From an uncultured Fibrobacter sp. (lineage in GTDB: Bacteria; Fibrobacterota; Fibrobacteria; Fibrobacterales; Fibrobacteraceae), in NCBI GenBank assembly GCA_946408125.1, contig CAMJQW010000010.1, forward strand, positions 1 to 64,000: DNA of 64,000 bases, given 5' to 3'. The notes below the pieces were generated by a model. It was not told the DNA's origin. It worked only from the letters and a program-made list of their open reading frames with translations, and ran no database searches. Each line of letters starts with the position of its first letter. Position 1 is the first letter of the stretch. This document shows positions 16,555-25,752 of this stretch, piece after piece. Both the position numbers and the translations under genes were made by a program.

Positions 16555-17214
16555 ATGAACGCAAGAATCGACAGCATCCGTCAACAAGTTGACGGCATCC
16601 GCAAGTCGGGCAAGATGCCCCATTGGCGAATGGTGTATGCCGATGCGCTCCTGACGCGAGCGCAGGAATACATGGCTATCGACCGCGCTCCCGAGGCGCT
16701 GCGCGTCCTCGACAAGCTTGACCGCTGGGTGGCCTCCCATACCCCAAAGGAGGCAGCGGGTACGCAAGCGGATTTTGTCCCGATGACTTTCTGGAATGCG
16801 GAAATGCTCACCGACGTGGTGAACCGCATCCGCAAGACACTTTCTGCGAAGGGCCCGCTTATCCCGTCCACCGAACGCGAATCCATCAACCGCCGCCTGA
16901 AAATCGTGGAGCAGTGGATTGCCGAGGGAAGGTTCCTGGATGCGCACGACGAACTGCTTTCGATGCGTACGGCCCTGATTGCGCGACTCCGCCGTAGTTA
17001 CCGCGCTCGCCTCGCGGCCGTGATGGCGTACCGTTCCGGCAACTATTCCCAGCCCGAAGGCACGCAGGTCGGCCTCTACAACGCGCAGCATACGCTCGAA
17101 GAGACGCTCCATATCGTGGGCGAGCGCGACCCGATCTGGATCGAGGACTTCCTCGAAATCTACAACGAGCTGTTCCGTATCGTGGAAAAGCTCAACCCGC
17201 AAGAAAAGAAGTAG
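16555..17214 (+). CDS. Hypothetical helical protein downstream of the MotB-like gene
   Basis: 219 aa, start ATG at 16555, three bases after the MotB-like stop with AGGAAGGTGAAGTAGGGG as ribosome region. No signal peptide or membrane helix. Amphipathic helices dominate (MPHWRMVYADALLTRAQEYM, EALRVLDKLDRWV, TLEETLHIVGERD), somewhat like helical-repeat (TPR-type) folds but without a repeat I can align. Probably cytoplasmic. It lies between the stator pair and the TraB-like lipoprotein in an unbroken operon, so a role with the stator is the best guess. Confidence 0.68.
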   Translation: MNARIDSIRQQVDGIRKSGKMPHWRMVYADALLTRAQEYMAIDRAPEALRVLDKLDRWVASHTPKEAAGTQADFVPMTFWNAEMLTDVVNRIRKTLSAKGPLIPSTERESINRRLKIVEQWIAEGRFLDAHDELLSMRTALIARLRRSYRARLAAVMAYRSGNYSQPEGTQVGLYNAQHTLEETLHIVGERDPIWIEDFLEIYNELFRIVEKLNPQEKK

Positions 17215-17221
17215 TCGCTTC

Positions 17222-18151
17222 ATGAAAAAGCTTTTTGCTACCGGATTGTGCATCCTGTCTTTGATGGCGGGATGTTCTTCGCCTGAAATCGTTCCGCAGA
17301 AACCGGAGAATCACGGAGGCTTCTTCTGGAAGATTTCCGATTCCAACTCGAGCGTGTACATGCTCGGGAGCGTGCATTTCGCGGATTCCACGTTCTATCC
17401 GCTCGATACCGCTATCACGCAGGCGTTCTTCCGCTCGGGCGAGCTTGCCGTTGAACTCGACATGAGCGATACTTCCATCGTCATGGAAATCATGAGGCAG
17501 TCCCAGAAGCTCGGGATGTTGCCGGAAGGGGAGAGCCTCGACAAGATTTTGCCTGCGGAAGTGCAGGGTTCGCTCGACAGCGTCTGTCAGGCATGGAATA
17601 TCCCGGTTGGTATCCTCAACACCTACAAGCCCTGGGCCGCGGCGATGACATTGAGTTCGCTGGCCATCCAGCGCAAGGGATACGACCCGAGGTACGGAAT
17701 CGATGTCGCCTTTATTGCCGCCGCCCGCGAGACGCAGAAGCCTGTCGTTTCCCTTGAGACGGTCGAGGACCAGGTCTTGGCGCTTACGGGCGAAGGGGTG
17801 CCTGATTCCATCGGCATATTCTACATCAAGAGCACGCTGCACGAATTGCACCTGCTCGATTCGGCCATCACGATGATGATGAAGGCGTGGAAAACCGGGG
17901 ATATCCCGCTGTTCAAGCAGGCGATGGACATGGATTCGGAGCCGACGGATGCGAGGGATTCCTTGATGATGAAGGAGCTGGACGAGCGCGTCTATGTCGC
18001 CCGTAATAGGAAAATGGCTGAAACGGTCGAGGGCCTGCTGGCTGCTGACCGCAGCGTGTTCATTATCGTCGGGGCGGGGCACGTGCTCTGGAAAGAGGAG
18101 AACGTCATTGACCTTCTCCGCGCCAAGGGCTTCACCGTCGAACGATTGTAA
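17222..18151 (+). CDS. TraB/GumN-family lipoprotein
   Basis: 309 aa. Signal peptide with lipobox L-M-A-G-C (Cys18). The mature protein has the TraB/GumN (Tiki-type) pattern: YMLGSVHFAD near residue 46, then LAVELDMSD, GIDVAFIAAA..KPVVSLETVEDQ, and IIVGAGHVLWKEENVIDLL near the C-terminus. Such proteins are putative metal-dependent hydrolases (the eukaryotic Tiki is a protease). Lipid anchored, periplasmic or outer membrane side. Last gene of the MotAB-like operon, seven bases after the previous one. It is convergent with argH: the two stop codons touch with no bases between. Confidence 0.87.
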   Translation: MKKLFATGLCILSLMAGCSSPEIVPQKPENHGGFFWKISDSNSSVYMLGSVHFADSTFYPLDTAITQAFFRSGELAVELDMSDTSIVMEIMRQSQKLGMLPEGESLDKILPAEVQGSLDSVCQAWNIPVGILNTYKPWAAAMTLSSLAIQRKGYDPRYGIDVAFIAAARETQKPVVSLETVEDQVLALTGEGVPDSIGIFYIKSTLHELHLLDSAITMMMKAWKTGDIPLFKQAMDMDSEPTDARDSLMMKELDERVYVARNRKMAETVEGLLAADRSVFIIVGAGHVLWKEENVIDLLRAKGFTVERL

Positions 18152-19576
18152 TTACTTCTTAAACTTCTTGAGAATCGCTTCGGCCTTGCCGAACTGCTGC
18201 TTCACGGACTTCGGGCCCGTGCCGCCTTCGATGTTGCGGCGGGACACGCTGTATTCGAACGTGAGCGTCTTCTTCATCTGCTTCACGTTCGGGACGCCGG
18301 CGCTGGCCCAGGCCTCGTCGCTAAGGTCCGTGAATTCGAGGCCTTGGCGGGCGGCTTCGCCGACCAGGCTACCGACCACGTGGTGGGCATCGCGGAACGG
18401 CACGCCGGATTCGACCAGAAGGTCTGCGAGGTCGGTAGCCAGCAGCGCCGGCAGCATCTTCGCATGCATCTTGTCGAAATTGAAACGTGCGCTTTCGAGT
18501 GCTTCCTTCATCACGCGGAGAATCACCTTCACGTTATGGACGGAGTCGAATACCGGTTCCTTGTCTTCTTGCAGGTCGCGGCTGTAGCTGAGCGGCGCAC
18601 CCTTCACGAGAGTGTAGAGGGCGCTGAAGTTGCCGAGCATGCGGCCGGACTTTCCGCGGATGAGTTCCATGGAATCCGGGTTCTTCTTCTGCGGCATCAT
18701 CGAAGACCCGCTGGAGAAGGCGTCGTGCAGGGTGAGGTAGCCGAATTCGCTGGTGCTCCAGTTCACGAAATCTTCGGCGTAGCGGCTCATCGTGTTCGCG
18801 ATAATGGCGAGGTCGGCTTCGAATTCGAGCATCATGTCGCGGTGGCTCACGGCATCGATGCTGTTTGGGCTCACGCCGTTGAATCCGAGTTCCTTTGCGA
18901 CGAGGGCACGGTGATAGGGGAATGCGGAACCGGCCATGGCGCCGCTACCGAGCGGGAGTTCGCTGTGCAGTTCCAGGAAGTTGTCGAGGCGCTTCACGTC
19001 GCGGCTCACGGCAAAGAACATGCTCATCAGGTAATGGCTGAAGTAAATCGGCTGTGCCTGCTGCAGGTGGGTGTAGCCCGGCATCATCTTGCCGAAGTAT
19101 TTCTTGGCGAGGTCGAGAACCGTTTCCATCAAAGAAACTTCGAGGGCGCGGATTTCGGCGGCGCGGTGACGCATGTAAAGCTTGAAGTCCGTGCAGACCT
19201 GGTCGTTACGGCTACGGCCCGTGTGGATCTTCTTGCCGAGGGCACCGATGCGTTCGGTGAGCACGCGTTCCACGGCCATGTGGATGTCTTCGTCAGATTC
19301 TTGCCACAGGTTCTTGCCGGCCTTGTAGTCCTTGAGGATGCTGGCGAGGCCATCGCAAATCTTCTTGTAGTCGGCCTTGCTGAGCACGCCGGATTCCACC
19401 AGGCCCTTGCCGTGGCCGATGCTGCCTTCGATGTCTTCTTCGATGAGTTCGGCGTCGAATTGCAGGCTGAAGCTCAGGTCCACCATGCTCTGCGCCATGC
19501 CGCTAGCAAAACGGCCGGTCCACATGTTGGTCTGGGTGCCTTTCTTTTCAGTTTTCTTTGCGCTGGTCTTTGCCAT
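18152..19576 (-). CDS. argH: Argininosuccinate lyase
   Basis: 474 aa. Cleaves argininosuccinate to arginine and fumarate, the last step of arginine synthesis. The fumarase/aspartase signature GSSMMPQKKNPDSMELIRGK is intact, as are HTGRSRNDQ and PGYTHLQQAQP. The start is the ATG at 19576 behind a GAGGA site; a TTG two codons upstream is less likely. The first 20 residues (KTSAKKTEKKGT) are a Lys-rich extension that most ArgH proteins lack. A TAAATTTT box lies upstream on the minus strand near 19600. Confidence 0.97.
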   Translation of the reverse strand: MAKTSAKKTEKKGTQTNMWTGRFASGMAQSMVDLSFSLQFDAELIEEDIEGSIGHGKGLVESGVLSKADYKKICDGLASILKDYKAGKNLWQESDEDIHMAVERVLTERIGALGKKIHTGRSRNDQVCTDFKLYMRHRAAEIRALEVSLMETVLDLAKKYFGKMMPGYTHLQQAQPIYFSHYLMSMFFAVSRDVKRLDNFLELHSELPLGSGAMAGSAFPYHRALVAKELGFNGVSPNSIDAVSHRDMMLEFEADLAIIANTMSRYAEDFVNWSTSEFGYLTLHDAFSSGSSMMPQKKNPDSMELIRGKSGRMLGNFSALYTLVKGAPLSYSRDLQEDKEPVFDSVHNVKVILRVMKEALESARFNFDKMHAKMLPALLATDLADLLVESGVPFRDAHHVVGSLVGEAARQGLEFTDLSDEAWASAGVPNVKQMKKTLTFEYSVSRRNIEGGTGPKSVKQQFGKAEAILKKFKK

Positions 19577-19624
19577 TTTCAAATCCTCTTTTTACGCGCG
19601 AAAATTTAGTAATTCCAAATTATG

Positions 19625-20149
19625 TTAGTGCCCGGGGAATTTCGTGAGCGTCTCGATGTTGTAGCTTTTCAAAACTTTGCGGCCGTGCAGGTCGAATAGC
19701 TCGATGACGAACAGCAGCATTTCCACCTTGCCGCCCAGCTTCTCGATGAGGTGCGCCGCGGCCCTGGCCGTGCCGCCTGTCGCGAGCAGGTCATCGATGA
19801 TGACCACCTTCTGGCCGGGCTTCACCGCGTCCTTGTGGACTTCGATGCTTGCCTGCCCGTATTCCAGGTCGTAGGTGACGCCGACGGTTTCGCGGGGGAG
19901 CTTGCCTTTTTTGCGTACGGGCACGAAAGGCTTGTGGAAATGCTCGGCGAGCGAGACGCCGAACAGGAACCCGCGCGCCTCGAGCCCTGCGATCAGATCG
20001 AATTCCACGTTTTCGAGCGCCTTGTAGAGGGCGTCGAGCGTGAGCTTGAGCCCGTCGGCATCGTTCAGAATTCCCGTGATGTCGCGGAACAGGATTCCCG
20101 GTTTCGGGAAGTCCGGAACGGAAATGATGTAGTCTTCAATCTTTTTCAT
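19625..20149 (-). CDS. apt: Adenine phosphoribosyltransferase
   Basis: 174 aa, the normal length. Converts adenine and PRPP to AMP in purine salvage. The PRPP site VVIIDDLLATGGT is intact, the N-terminus IPDFPKPGILFRDIT is typical of Apt (here VPDFPKPGILFRDITG), and LEARGFLFG plus KKGKLP also match. It follows the YhcC-type gene by 18 bases and is probably transcribed with it. Confidence 0.96.
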   Translation of the reverse strand: MKKIEDYIISVPDFPKPGILFRDITGILNDADGLKLTLDALYKALENVEFDLIAGLEARGFLFGVSLAEHFHKPFVPVRKKGKLPRETVGVTYDLEYGQASIEVHKDAVKPGQKVVIIDDLLATGGTARAAAHLIEKLGGKVEMLLFVIELFDLHGRKVLKSYNIETLTKFPGH

Positions 20150-20167
20150 TCTGCAAGTCTCTCCGTA

Positions 20168-21049
20168 TCATTCCGCGAGCAGCTTTTCCACTTCCGCGAT
20201 GATGCGGTCGCGCTCGCCGCACCAGTTCGGGGCGAGCAGCATTTCGCTCGGGCTTTCGCCGCTGAAACGCTCGATGGCGGTATCCGGCCCGATAATCTTG
20301 ATCATTTCGGCGACCGCGGCGCAGTATTCCTCGAAACTGAGCAGCTTGATTTCGCCGGCGGAGAAGTCCTGCGCCATCACGGTGCCCGCGACGATGTGTA
20401 GCGGGTGGATTTTCACGGCGGCGAGGTGCAAGTCGTGCACCACCTGGGCGGTTTTCTTGAAATCGCCCAGCGTCTCACCGGGCAATCCGACAATCACGTG
20501 CGTGGTGACGGTGAGACCCGCCGCCTGGCAGCGCTTGACCGCATCCTCGAATTCGGCGAGCGTATGCTTGCGGTTGATGGCGGCGAGCGTCAGGTCGTTC
20601 GCGGTCTGCAGGCCGATTTCTACGATAATCGGCTTCTTGCGGTTCATCTCCGCGAGGTAGGCAATCTTTTCGTCTTCGAGGCAGTCCGGGCGCGTGCCTA
20701 TGGCGAGCCCCGCGACTTCCTTGTGCTTGATAATCGGGTCTATAATCCCCTTCAGGTGTTCGAGCGGCGCGTGCGTGTTCGTGTACGGCTGCAGGTAGGC
20801 GAGGATACCCGCGTTCGGGTACTTTTCGCGGAGCCTCGGCACGAACGTATCGAGCTGTTCCTGGATGGAAACCTTCGCCTGGTCGAACACCGGGCTGAAA
20901 CTGCGGTTGTTGCAGTAGCTGCAGCCCGAGAATCCCTTGGTGCCGTCGAGGTTCGGGCAGCTCATGCCGCCGTTCAGCGGGAGCTTGCGCACCTTCAGGT
21001 AGTTGGGGAAAATCTTGAGCAGCAAATCGCGGTAGGGAGTGTAGTGCAT
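20168..21049 (-). CDS. Radical SAM protein, YhcC (TIGR01212) family
   Basis: 293 aa. Begins MHYTPYRDLLLKIFPNYLKVRKLPLNGGMSCPN, then the radical SAM cluster Cys in C-P-N-L-D-G...GCSYCNN, with the wider first spacing typical of the YhcC family. IVEIGLQTAND, VTTHVIVGLPGE and a C-terminal APNWCGERDRI follow. Members are implicated in tRNA modification, but the reaction is not established. A TATCTTTC box (21055-21062, minus) ends five bases before the ATG, so the mRNA may be leaderless. Confidence 0.88.
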   Translation of the reverse strand: MHYTPYRDLLLKIFPNYLKVRKLPLNGGMSCPNLDGTKGFSGCSYCNNRSFSPVFDQAKVSIQEQLDTFVPRLREKYPNAGILAYLQPYTNTHAPLEHLKGIIDPIIKHKEVAGLAIGTRPDCLEDEKIAYLAEMNRKKPIIVEIGLQTANDLTLAAINRKHTLAEFEDAVKRCQAAGLTVTTHVIVGLPGETLGDFKKTAQVVHDLHLAAVKIHPLHIVAGTVMAQDFSAGEIKLLSFEEYCAAVAEMIKIIGPDTAIERFSGESPSEMLLAPNWCGERDRIIAEVEKLLAE

Positions 21050-21085
21050 ATCGAGAAAGATAGTTATAGACGGGAGTTTTTTTTA

Positions 21086-21093
21086 TATCTTTT
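21086..21093 (+). promoter_or_regulatory. Promoter-like box of the FISUMP lipoprotein
   Basis: TATCTTTT, one base off TAnnTTTG, 22 bases before the ATG and ahead of a clear TTAGGAGG ribosome site (21101-21108). Confidence 0.45.
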
Positions 21094-21115
21094 AATCAAA
21101 TTAGGAGGATTCCCG

Positions 21116-23653
21116 ATGAAAAAGTCCTTTACCGGCCGTGGCGCATTCAAATTTGCCGTCGTTACGGTTGTTCTGGCTTTCCTGTTTGCATGTGGCGACG
21201 ACGACAGCAGCTTTGCCCCGCAAGACGAGAATTCTTCCATCGAATCTTCCGACAGTGAAGACGAGTCTTCGTCAAGCGGGAAGGAGAATGCCAAGAACTC
21301 GTCGAGTTCTCGCAACGACAATTCCAGCGGCAGTTCTAGCGGTAGTTCCAGCGGCAAAAATGCGCTGTCTTCCAGCAGTGCGCACCCGGCAGAAATCGTG
21401 GAAGCAGAAATCGAGGTGAAGGAAACCTGCACCGAGACGGGAGCCTGCGATGCGATGGTCAAGACCGACGTGAGTACGTGGCATTTTGTGCGCAAGGATG
21501 ATTTCGGCGACGATGCCGAATACACCTACAAGGCAAGCGGCAAGGACCTTATCGTGACCATCAAGAATGCCGACGGTTCGACCAGTTCCAAGACTTACTC
21601 CATGTACAACATGGAATCCGAAGCGGGTCTCGAGATGGCCTTCAGCGCCGCAAAATCCACCTGCAAGGACGGTGGCGGAAACGACATCAAGAAAAAGACT
21701 TGCGTAAAGGACACGACGCAGGCGCTGCCGGAATGCAATAAGGCGCGCGAAGGCGTTGTCGGGATGATGGATTCGACTTATTTTATCTGTAAATCCGGTT
21801 CTTGGAAAAAAGCCTCGCTCATCGAATACGACACTTATGGCCTCACATGCTTCGATGACGGCCGCGTGGTGCGCGGCGTGGTAAATTCGGAAAACCTCTA
21901 CGTGTGCGATGCAGGCAAGTTCCGCAACGCGACGGAACAGGAAAAGGATACCGAGGGCATGGAATGCACCGAGGAGCGCGTCGTGATGAGGGGCAAGGTA
22001 AATCCCGACAATTACTATTACTGCTTCTCCGGAAAGATCCGCGTGGCGGACGTTCTCACTTACGATACCTATGGCCTCGAATGCGTCGAAGGGCGGATAA
22101 GACACGGTAGGGTGCATGCGGACAGCATGTACATTTGCCGCAAAGGCGTATTCTACAGGGCGACGGATCTGGAAATCGACACGGAAGACCTGGAATGCCC
22201 CAGCGATGGTCGCGTCGTGAAGGGCAAGGTGAACAAGGAATTCGGCTATGTCTGTGACGGAGGCTCGTTCCGCAGGGCGACGGATGTGGAAGAAAACTTT
22301 GGGTACATGTGCGGGACTTCGTCCGAAGGCCATACCGCATTTGATGCGCAGGGCGACAAGTACTATTGCACAAATAGCAATTGGGTGAACATGATGTACT
22401 GGAACTCGGACATTCCCAAGGACGCCCGCCTGAATCCCGAAATCCATTATGGCGAGATGCGCGATTCCCGCGATGGCCAGGTTTACAAGACGGTAAAGAT
22501 TGGCGAACATGTATGGATGGCGGAAAATCTGAATTACGCCGATGAGCTTTTGAAAGGGGCTGCCCCTAGGAGTGAGCACTCGTTTTGCCAGGATGGAAAA
22601 AAGAAAAATTGCGACGTACTTGGACGCCTTTATAAGGATGAAGCGGCGGTAAGGGATTGCCCTGACGGATGGCACCTGCCGGATACATCGGAATGGAATG
22701 CGCTTTTTGATGCCATAGGAGGAAAGGATCACTCCTTCGATGTGCTCAGGACGCAGACGGGCTGGGATTCACTCGGCCAATCCCTCGGCTATGGATTGGA
22801 TACATACGGCTTCTCCGCTTTGCCTGGCGGCTGGTTTGCGACAGGCGTTAGCAAGGTAGGATATTTGGCTTCTTTCTGGGGCGAAGAGGTTTCGGGTGGA
22901 AAAATTCATACCTACGAGGTACGGATTTCGAATTCATACGACGAGACGCCTTACGTTCATGCATCGAGTGGTGATCCGCATTATTACGTCCGCTGCGTAG
23001 AAGACTACGACAACGGTAAATACGTGAAATTTACCGACTCGCGTGATGGCCAGGTTTACAAGAGCGTGAAAATCGGAGACCAGTGGTGGATGGCGGAGAA
23101 CCTGAACTATTCCGACAGCATTAGGACACCCGGCCTCAAGGGAAAGGTGGAACGTTGCCTGGATACGTTGAATCAGCCCTTGGAAGGCATTCTTTACTAC
23201 ACCTGGGCGGCGGCAATCGATTCGCTCACCTTGTATCAGACTGAAGGCCTAGATTGTGGCAAAGGAAAAGTCTGCACGCTTCCTTCACGCATCCAGGGCA
23301 TTTGTCCGAACGGCTGGCATTTGCCAAGCAAGAGTGAATGGGAACTCCTTGTCAATACGGTGGGGGATTCGACTAATGCCGGCACTATTCTCAAATCAAG
23401 GAAAATGTGGTTTAATGATGGAAAAGGTGTGGACGAGTATGGCTTCAATGCTCTGCCGGCTGGATTGAATCATAGTCCTTATCTATGTTTTTTACAGGAT
23501 TCGCAAACGGCTTTTTGGGGTTCGGATCAGGGCGTCGATAATGGAAAGGCTTTTGGCGTGGCTTTTGGTTTTGATTATTCCGGCATCAGAATGTTCTCGT
23601 CGGCCTTTAAGGAGTATGGATATTCCATCCGTTGCGTCAAGGACTCCGATTGA
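21116..23653 (+). CDS. Large FISUMP-domain lipoprotein with internal repeats
   Basis: 845 aa, ATG at 21116 after AGGAGG. Lipobox LFAC (Cys26). Residues 30-95 are an extremely Ser-rich acidic linker. A Cys-containing domain follows (100-220), then about four imperfect 40-residue modules (230-430) with the pattern D-T-x-G-L-x-C...G-R-V-V-R-G-x-V-N...Y-x-C-x-x-G-x-F-R-x-A-T. Two FISUMP (Fib_succ_major, PF09603) domains end the protein, each starting DSRDGQVYK(T/S)VKIG and MAENLNY (about 446 and 638), with DGWHLP/NGWHLP and a final YxxRCV. Each module has paired Cys, so disulphides are likely in an outer-surface location. FISUMP domains are typical of Fibrobacter; their function is unknown. Confidence 0.9.
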   Translation: MKKSFTGRGAFKFAVVTVVLAFLFACGDDDSSFAPQDENSSIESSDSEDESSSSGKENAKNSSSSRNDNSSGSSSGSSSGKNALSSSSAHPAEIVEAEIEVKETCTETGACDAMVKTDVSTWHFVRKDDFGDDAEYTYKASGKDLIVTIKNADGSTSSKTYSMYNMESEAGLEMAFSAAKSTCKDGGGNDIKKKTCVKDTTQALPECNKAREGVVGMMDSTYFICKSGSWKKASLIEYDTYGLTCFDDGRVVRGVVNSENLYVCDAGKFRNATEQEKDTEGMECTEERVVMRGKVNPDNYYYCFSGKIRVADVLTYDTYGLECVEGRIRHGRVHADSMYICRKGVFYRATDLEIDTEDLECPSDGRVVKGKVNKEFGYVCDGGSFRRATDVEENFGYMCGTSSEGHTAFDAQGDKYYCTNSNWVNMMYWNSDIPKDARLNPEIHYGEMRDSRDGQVYKTVKIGEHVWMAENLNYADELLKGAAPRSEHSFCQDGKKKNCDVLGRLYKDEAAVRDCPDGWHLPDTSEWNALFDAIGGKDHSFDVLRTQTGWDSLGQSLGYGLDTYGFSALPGGWFATGVSKVGYLASFWGEEVSGGKIHTYEVRISNSYDETPYVHASSGDPHYYVRCVEDYDNGKYVKFTDSRDGQVYKSVKIGDQWWMAENLNYSDSIRTPGLKGKVERCLDTLNQPLEGILYYTWAAAIDSLTLYQTEGLDCGKGKVCTLPSRIQGICPNGWHLPSKSEWELLVNTVGDSTNAGTILKSRKMWFNDGKGVDEYGFNALPAGLNHSPYLCFLQDSQTAFWGSDQGVDNGKAFGVAFGFDYSGIRMFSSAFKEYGYSIRCVKDSD

Positions 23654-23789
23654 TACACTTGATACAGTTTTTACACTTTTGAGAGAATCCCGTTCCTCCA
23701 TGTAAACGAAAAAAGGCATTTTATAAATGTAAAGATGCCCAGTCATTGTTATATTCTGGACGAAAAACGAAACGGATGCGAGGTTTACT

Positions 23790-25439
23790 ATGAATGTCTC
23801 GAAAATGAAGTTGGCGATTGCTTTTACCGCGGCAATGTTTGCCGCCCCGCTGATGGCGCAGAACGTGCTCACCAACGGCGACTTGTCCTATGGTGACGGC
23901 GGCTGGTACCTGTGGAACAACCCCGACGGCCCGGCGAAGGTAGACCTGCAGCTTGGGCAGATGGGCCTCGGCGTCAACGGCAGCGAAGGCGTGAAGGTGA
24001 CGGTGACTGAACTTCCGAATCCTTCGTGGGGTCTGCAGTTACAGCCGCCCAAGTGGCTCGCCGATTCCGCCTATTACACGCTAAGGTTCAAGGCGAAGGG
24101 CAACATGCCCATCAACGCCATCGTGCAGGGCGGCGCTCCCGACTGGCGCCAGAAGGAAAGCGCCTCCTTCATGCTGACCAAGGACTGGAAGGAATATTCC
24201 ATGGTGTTCCTTGCCGACCAGAAGGGCTACGGGCTCAACAACGTCACCTTCCATGTGGGTCTCGCCAAGGGCTGGATGCAGATGGACGATGTGGAAATCG
24301 AGAAGGTGGAAGGCCTCGACGACATGACCTGGTACAACAATTCCGCCGCCCGCATCGACAGCCTGCGCAAGAAGGACTTTACGCTCAAGGCGGCCCCCGG
24401 TGCCCAGGTGAAGGTGGAACTCATGCGCCACGCTTTCCCGTTCGGAACCGCCCTCGCGCTTTACCCGAGCAAGGACAGCATCGAGACCTGGTACAGGAAG
24501 ACCGCCAACAAGTACTTCTGGTACGGCGTTCCCGAGAACCAGTTCAAGTGGCCGGAATACGAACCCAAGAAGGGCAAGATACGCCGCGACGAATTCAAGC
24601 AGTACCTCGATTACGTGGATGCCTACAAGTGGGGATTCCGCGCCCATACGCTCGTGTGGGGCCACCAGGGCTATGGCTTCGACAAGCATTTCAGCAACCA
24701 GGGGAGCTGCAAGGACATCTCGAACAAGATCAAAGACCGCATCACCCGTGACCTCAAGGAATACAGGGGCCGCATCAAGGAATACGACGTGTGGAACGAA
24801 GCCTTCCACGAGCCGTTCGTGTTCAACAAGTGCGGCTGGGACTTGCTTGACTCCGCCCACGTGTGGGCTCACCGCGCCGATCCGGACGCGCGCCTGTTCA
24901 TCAACGAATACAACGTGGTGGCCGCCGGCGAAACTGAACGCCTCTACGACATCGTGAAGGGAATGCTCGACCGCAAGGTGCCCGTGCACGGCATCGGCGT
25001 GCAGTGCCACTTCGGCGACCGCCAGCTGAATCCGAACTTCATCAAGCAGCGCCTCGACAGGCTCGGCTCCCTCGGGCTGCCCATCAAGGTTACCGAGCTT
25101 GATTTTGGCGACTGGCAGAAGGGCATGTACTTCGGCGAAGAGGAACAGGCCAAGCGCTACGAGATGGTGCTCCGCATCTTCTTCAGCCATCCGTCCGTGG
25201 AAGGCATTCTGCTGTGGGGATTCTGGGATGGACGCCACTGGGTCAAGAACGGCGGCATCATCGCCATGGACGGCCGCGAGAAGCCTGCCGCCAAGCTCAT
25301 CTACGACCTGTGGCACAAGGTGTGGACCACCAACGGCACGTTCAAGGCCGACGAGAAGGGCGAAGTGAAGTTCCGCGGTTATCCCGGCAAGTACAAGGTG
25401 ACCATCGACGGCAAGAGCGAGACGGTCGAACTTAAGTAA
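23790..25439 (+). CDS. Secreted endo-1,4-beta-xylanase, CBM4_9-like plus GH10
   Basis: 549 aa. Signal peptide to about residue 23 (APLMAQ). Residues 25-175 form a carbohydrate-binding module of the CBM4/9/22 type (NVLTNGDLSYGDGGWYLWNN...VEIEKVEG). Residues 185-510 are the GH10 catalytic barrel: PENQFKWPEYEPKKG, RAHTLVWGHQ, acid/base Glu in DVWNEAFHEP (about 336), HGIGVQCHFGD, and nucleophile Glu in KVTELDFG (436), then LLWGFWDGRHW. It hydrolyses xylan backbone outside the cell, fitting a plant-fibre degrader. A short C-terminal beta segment (GKYKVTIDGKSETVELK) ends the protein; I see no type IX sorting domain. It stands alone with its own promoter region. Confidence 0.96.
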   Translation: MNVSKMKLAIAFTAAMFAAPLMAQNVLTNGDLSYGDGGWYLWNNPDGPAKVDLQLGQMGLGVNGSEGVKVTVTELPNPSWGLQLQPPKWLADSAYYTLRFKAKGNMPINAIVQGGAPDWRQKESASFMLTKDWKEYSMVFLADQKGYGLNNVTFHVGLAKGWMQMDDVEIEKVEGLDDMTWYNNSAARIDSLRKKDFTLKAAPGAQVKVELMRHAFPFGTALALYPSKDSIETWYRKTANKYFWYGVPENQFKWPEYEPKKGKIRRDEFKQYLDYVDAYKWGFRAHTLVWGHQGYGFDKHFSNQGSCKDISNKIKDRITRDLKEYRGRIKEYDVWNEAFHEPFVFNKCGWDLLDSAHVWAHRADPDARLFINEYNVVAAGETERLYDIVKGMLDRKVPVHGIGVQCHFGDRQLNPNFIKQRLDRLGSLGLPIKVTELDFGDWQKGMYFGEEEQAKRYEMVLRIFFSHPSVEGILLWGFWDGRHWVKNGGIIAMDGREKPAAKLIYDLWHKVWTTNGTFKADEKGEVKFRGYPGKYKVTIDGKSETVELK

Positions 25440-25445
25440 GTCTAG

Positions 25446-25466
25446 ATGGCGGATCAAGTCCGCCAT
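25446..25466. repeat. ATGGCGGATCAAGTCCGCCAT palindrome
   Basis: An 8-bp perfect stem (ATGGCGGA/TCCGCCAT) with a five-base loop, seven bases after the xylanase stop. It resembles widespread intergenic repeats and may also end xylanase transcription. Confidence 0.65.
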
Positions 25467-25494
25467 GACGCTTGGATAAAGTTATTTTTATCAC

Positions 25495-25752
25495 ATGAAA
25501 AAAAAGCTCCCGGGCATATTGCTGCTCGCCGCCATGCCGTGTTCCGTCCTCCTGTTCGTGAAGGTCCAGGAGGCTTCCGGTTCCGATATCCTGGCCCTCA
25601 TTGCGGCGCTGTTCCTGTACGCGGCCGTTTTCGTCGTGTGCGCGCTCGTGTTCAACAAGCCGGACCCGCGCGACGTGCCGATGGTGCATCCCGTGGCCAA
25701 GGGAGAGGATGCTTGCGAACCCGCTGCCCCAAATAATAAAGAGGTAAAGTGA
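25495..25752 (+). CDS. Small two-helix membrane protein
   Basis: 85 aa. After MKKKLPG a hydrophobic helix (about 7-22) and a second (about 32-53), then a hydrophilic Pro/Asp-rich C-terminal tail. Inner-membrane protein with both ends on the same side. A TATTTTTA box lies about four bases upstream of the ATG, with no ribosome site, suggesting a leaderless transcript. The stop overlaps the start of the SUI1-like gene by one base (TGATG), so the two are coupled. No family recognised. Confidence 0.68.
   Translation: MKKKLPGILLLAAMPCSVLLFVKVQEASGSDILALIAALFLYAAVFVVCALVFNKPDPRDVPMVHPVAKGEDACEPAAPNNKEVK

Noticed and set aside
11896..18151. Calling the MotAB-like operon a Zorya defence system
   Set aside because: No ZorC, ZorD, ZorE or other effector, no island boundary, no shift in base composition, and the flanking genes are housekeeping. 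Only ZorAB-like architecture is claimed.
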